Origin: Bacillus sp. (in: firmicutes)
GTDB taxonomy: Bacteria; Bacillota; Bacilli; Bacillales; Cytobacillaceae
Reading direction: 5' to 3'
Length of the DNA stretch: 6,664 nt
Assembly (NCBI GenBank): GCA_003457145.1
Contig: DMSR01000373.1
Span: 6,181-12,844 of the forward strand
The notes beneath the pieces were generated by a model. The model was not told the DNA's origin. It was given only the letters and a program-made list of their open reading frames with translations, and did not search any database. Below, one piece after another: positions 5,312 through 6,664 of the stretch (position 1 is the first letter of the stretch; each line of letters begins with the position of its first letter). The position numbers and the translations under genes were made by a program.

Positions 5312-6613
5312 TTAAAGTGATTTTCCAAGTACTTCCTCCAGTTCTTGCTTCTTTCTATTTAGATATACGTTATCCAGCTCTTTAATTTGTTCATGGTCGA
5401 ATTTTTCAATGGTGTAGCAATAGATTTCCCATAATATACTTTTGATTAGATGATTAGCGCTTTTTCCAACTAATATGAATGCATCCATAAGTGCAAGCAA
5501 AATTGAAATATCTTTTTCCCCATATTGAGTTATTTGATAAAAGGAAGTATAAAGCAGCTCCCTGATATTCTTTTCCCTCCCAATCACCCGCAGATTGGCG
5601 TTTTCATCCAGATATCCTACATACTCTCCCTCACCCTCTAATCTGCATAGTTCGGATAAGACCATTCCCAGGTGAAAAATACAGTTTTTTGCTGTATTGG
5701 GATCGTTTATCCCTGGTGATATTGCCCGTAAAGCAACCTCAACCAACTTCTGCAACGCAAACTCCGGATCCTGGAGTCCTGTTCGTTCTTTTCCAATCTT
5801 AAAAGATCGCCCCAATTTCATATCCAGTTCCTGGTCCTCCTGATTATAGTGGATCCTGAAAGCAACCATTCCTTCACAGACGAATTCACCTATAGGAAAC
5901 GGTATTTCAATTAAAATATCACTTTTAACAGCTATACGCTCTAATCCTTCAAAGTCGATCACCTGTACATACCCATATTTATTTGCCGTGATTTCTTTTT
6001 GGTATTTATAAAGCCTCAAAGAGGATTCCTGTCTCTGGATCCTTTTCACATTACCTTTTTCGAAGAATTCTTTCTTGTTATGTACTGCTTCCCGAGCTTC
6101 ATCCGACAATTTTCGGATTAGGGTACTAACTTGAATGGAAGTGGCTACATTGTGTATAAAGTAAACAAAAAATGTCAAACAAACAATGGCGATTGCTACA
6201 CCGATTGTTGCTGAAATAACTCGGTCTCCATAGAAGGTTTCACTCATAAATAATAGTGTCAGAATCGAATAGACAAAACCGCCGATGAAAATTCCCAAAA
6301 CCCTTAATGTTATCGGATCTTCAACAAACGTGCCCAGCGTCCGAGGGGAAAATTGCGAAGAATACGTCGTCAGCACAATCATGATGGTAGAGAACGTGAT
6401 TGTCGTCATCGTCAATAAAGCTGTAGCTATAGCGCCAAGTATGTCCTGTGCCAGCTCAACCTCCGTAAGCAAAAGTGACGGGACGAAATCTCTTAAAAAT
6501 CCCGATTGGTCTATGTAAATAACCAATAAGGCAATTAAGCCGGCTAAAGTGCTGTATACTCCTGGTATGAACCAGATACTTTGTCTGATTTTCAGAATGT
6601 ACTTTGTTGCCAA
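5312..6613 (-). CDS. DUF2254 family membrane protein of unknown function
   Basis: I recognise this as a DUF2254 (predicted membrane protein) member. No biochemical role is established to my knowledge. Numbering from my start (433 aa): four hydrophobic segments at about 15-35, 58-84, 103-123 and 134-155 form an N-terminal membrane domain. The conserved loop motif SSQFSPR follows segment 2 (85-91). The rest is a soluble domain carrying the family hallmark ALRAISPGINDPNTA (294-308), ending in a charged helix. The long soluble part is probably cytoplasmic. The start is a TTG at 6613, with GGGAG 9 bases upstream; an in-frame TTG at 6622 touches the ribosome binding site and is unlikely. It precedes the GGDEF-EAL gene by 117 bases on the same strand with no visible terminator, so read-through is likely. 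Family call is firm; function unknown. Confidence 0.88.
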   Translation of the reverse strand: MATKYILKIRQSIWFIPGVYSTLAGLIALLVIYIDQSGFLRDFVPSLLLTEVELAQDILGAIATALLTMTTITFSTIMIVLTTYSSQFSPRTLGTFVEDPITLRVLGIFIGGFVYSILTLLFMSETFYGDRVISATIGVAIAIVCLTFFVYFIHNVATSIQVSTLIRKLSDEAREAVHNKKEFFEKGNVKRIQRQESSLRLYKYQKEITANKYGYVQVIDFEGLERIAVKSDILIEIPFPIGEFVCEGMVAFRIHYNQEDQELDMKLGRSFKIGKERTGLQDPEFALQKLVEVALRAISPGINDPNTAKNCIFHLGMVLSELCRLEGEGEYVGYLDENANLRVIGREKNIRELLYTSFYQITQYGEKDISILLALMDAFILVGKSANHLIKSILWEIYCYTIEKFDHEQIKELDNVYLNRKKQELEEVLGKSL

Positions 6614-6622
6614 TGATTCCAA

Positions 6623-6627
6623 CTCCC
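6623..6627 (-). promoter_or_regulatory. Ribosome binding site deciding the TTG start of the DUF2254 gene
   Basis: The minus strand reads AGGGAG, then TTGGAATCA, then TTG. The 9-base spacing points to the second TTG (6613), not the one touching the ribosome binding site. The ATG at 6632 is in another frame. The promoter is not convincing in the remaining 37 bases and may lie outside the window. Confidence 0.5.
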
Positions 6628-6664
6628 TGCATTAGTTATCCTATCTACTTATTTAGACTAAAAG

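Noticed and set aside
6285..6518. Plus-strand frame of 77 codons opposite the DUF2254 membrane segments
   Set aside because: Low-complexity hydrophobic translation produced by the antisense of membrane-helix codons.

Overview
The window looks like a chromosomal segment from a low-to-moderate GC Bacillaceae species (Bacillus, Mesobacillus, Cytobacillus or Neobacillus type). The evidence is strong purine-rich ribosome binding sites, TTG as well as ATG starts, and proteins I recognise as close to Bacillus families: a YqiG-like Old Yellow Enzyme, a Bacillus-type leucine/phenylalanine dehydrogenase and a phosphotransbutyrylase. All five genes read on the minus strand, so transcription runs from high to low coordinates. 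The species call is inference from family resemblance.

In transcription order: (1) a DUF2254 membrane protein (5312-6613); (2) after a 117-base gap with no visible terminator, a membrane-anchored PAS-PAS-GGDEF-EAL protein of cyclic-di-GMP metabolism (2951-5194), closed by a terminator whose hairpin contains the gene's own stop codon; (3) a single-domain YqiG-type NADH:flavin oxidoreductase (1619-2743), with a SigB-like promoter overlapped by a cre-like box and a very clear terminator; (4) after 326 non-coding bases, an NAD-dependent amino-acid dehydrogenase (186-1286), closer to Bacillus phenylalanine dehydrogenase than to leucine dehydrogenase at the residues that set substrate size; (5) the first 43 codons of a phosphate butyryltransferase (131 to the window edge), in one operon with the dehydrogenase.

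Genes 4 and 5 are the start of an amino-acid/2-oxo-acid catabolic operon. The dehydrogenase turns a branched-chain or aromatic amino acid into its 2-oxo acid, and the phosphotransacylase acts later, on the acyl-CoA made by the oxo-acid dehydrogenase complex (not in view). Genes 1 and 2 form a separate membrane/signalling pair, and gene 3 is its own transcription unit.

I see no RNA genes, insertion sequences, CRISPR arrays or clear signs of recent transfer. The region is mostly ordinary core or near-core Bacillaceae DNA. The most interesting points are the dehydrogenase's PheDH-like specificity residues next to a butyrate-type gene, the G-rich palindromic leader in front of it, and the uncharacterised DUF2254 protein paired with a dual-domain c-di-GMP protein. 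No previously undescribed system could be demonstrated.
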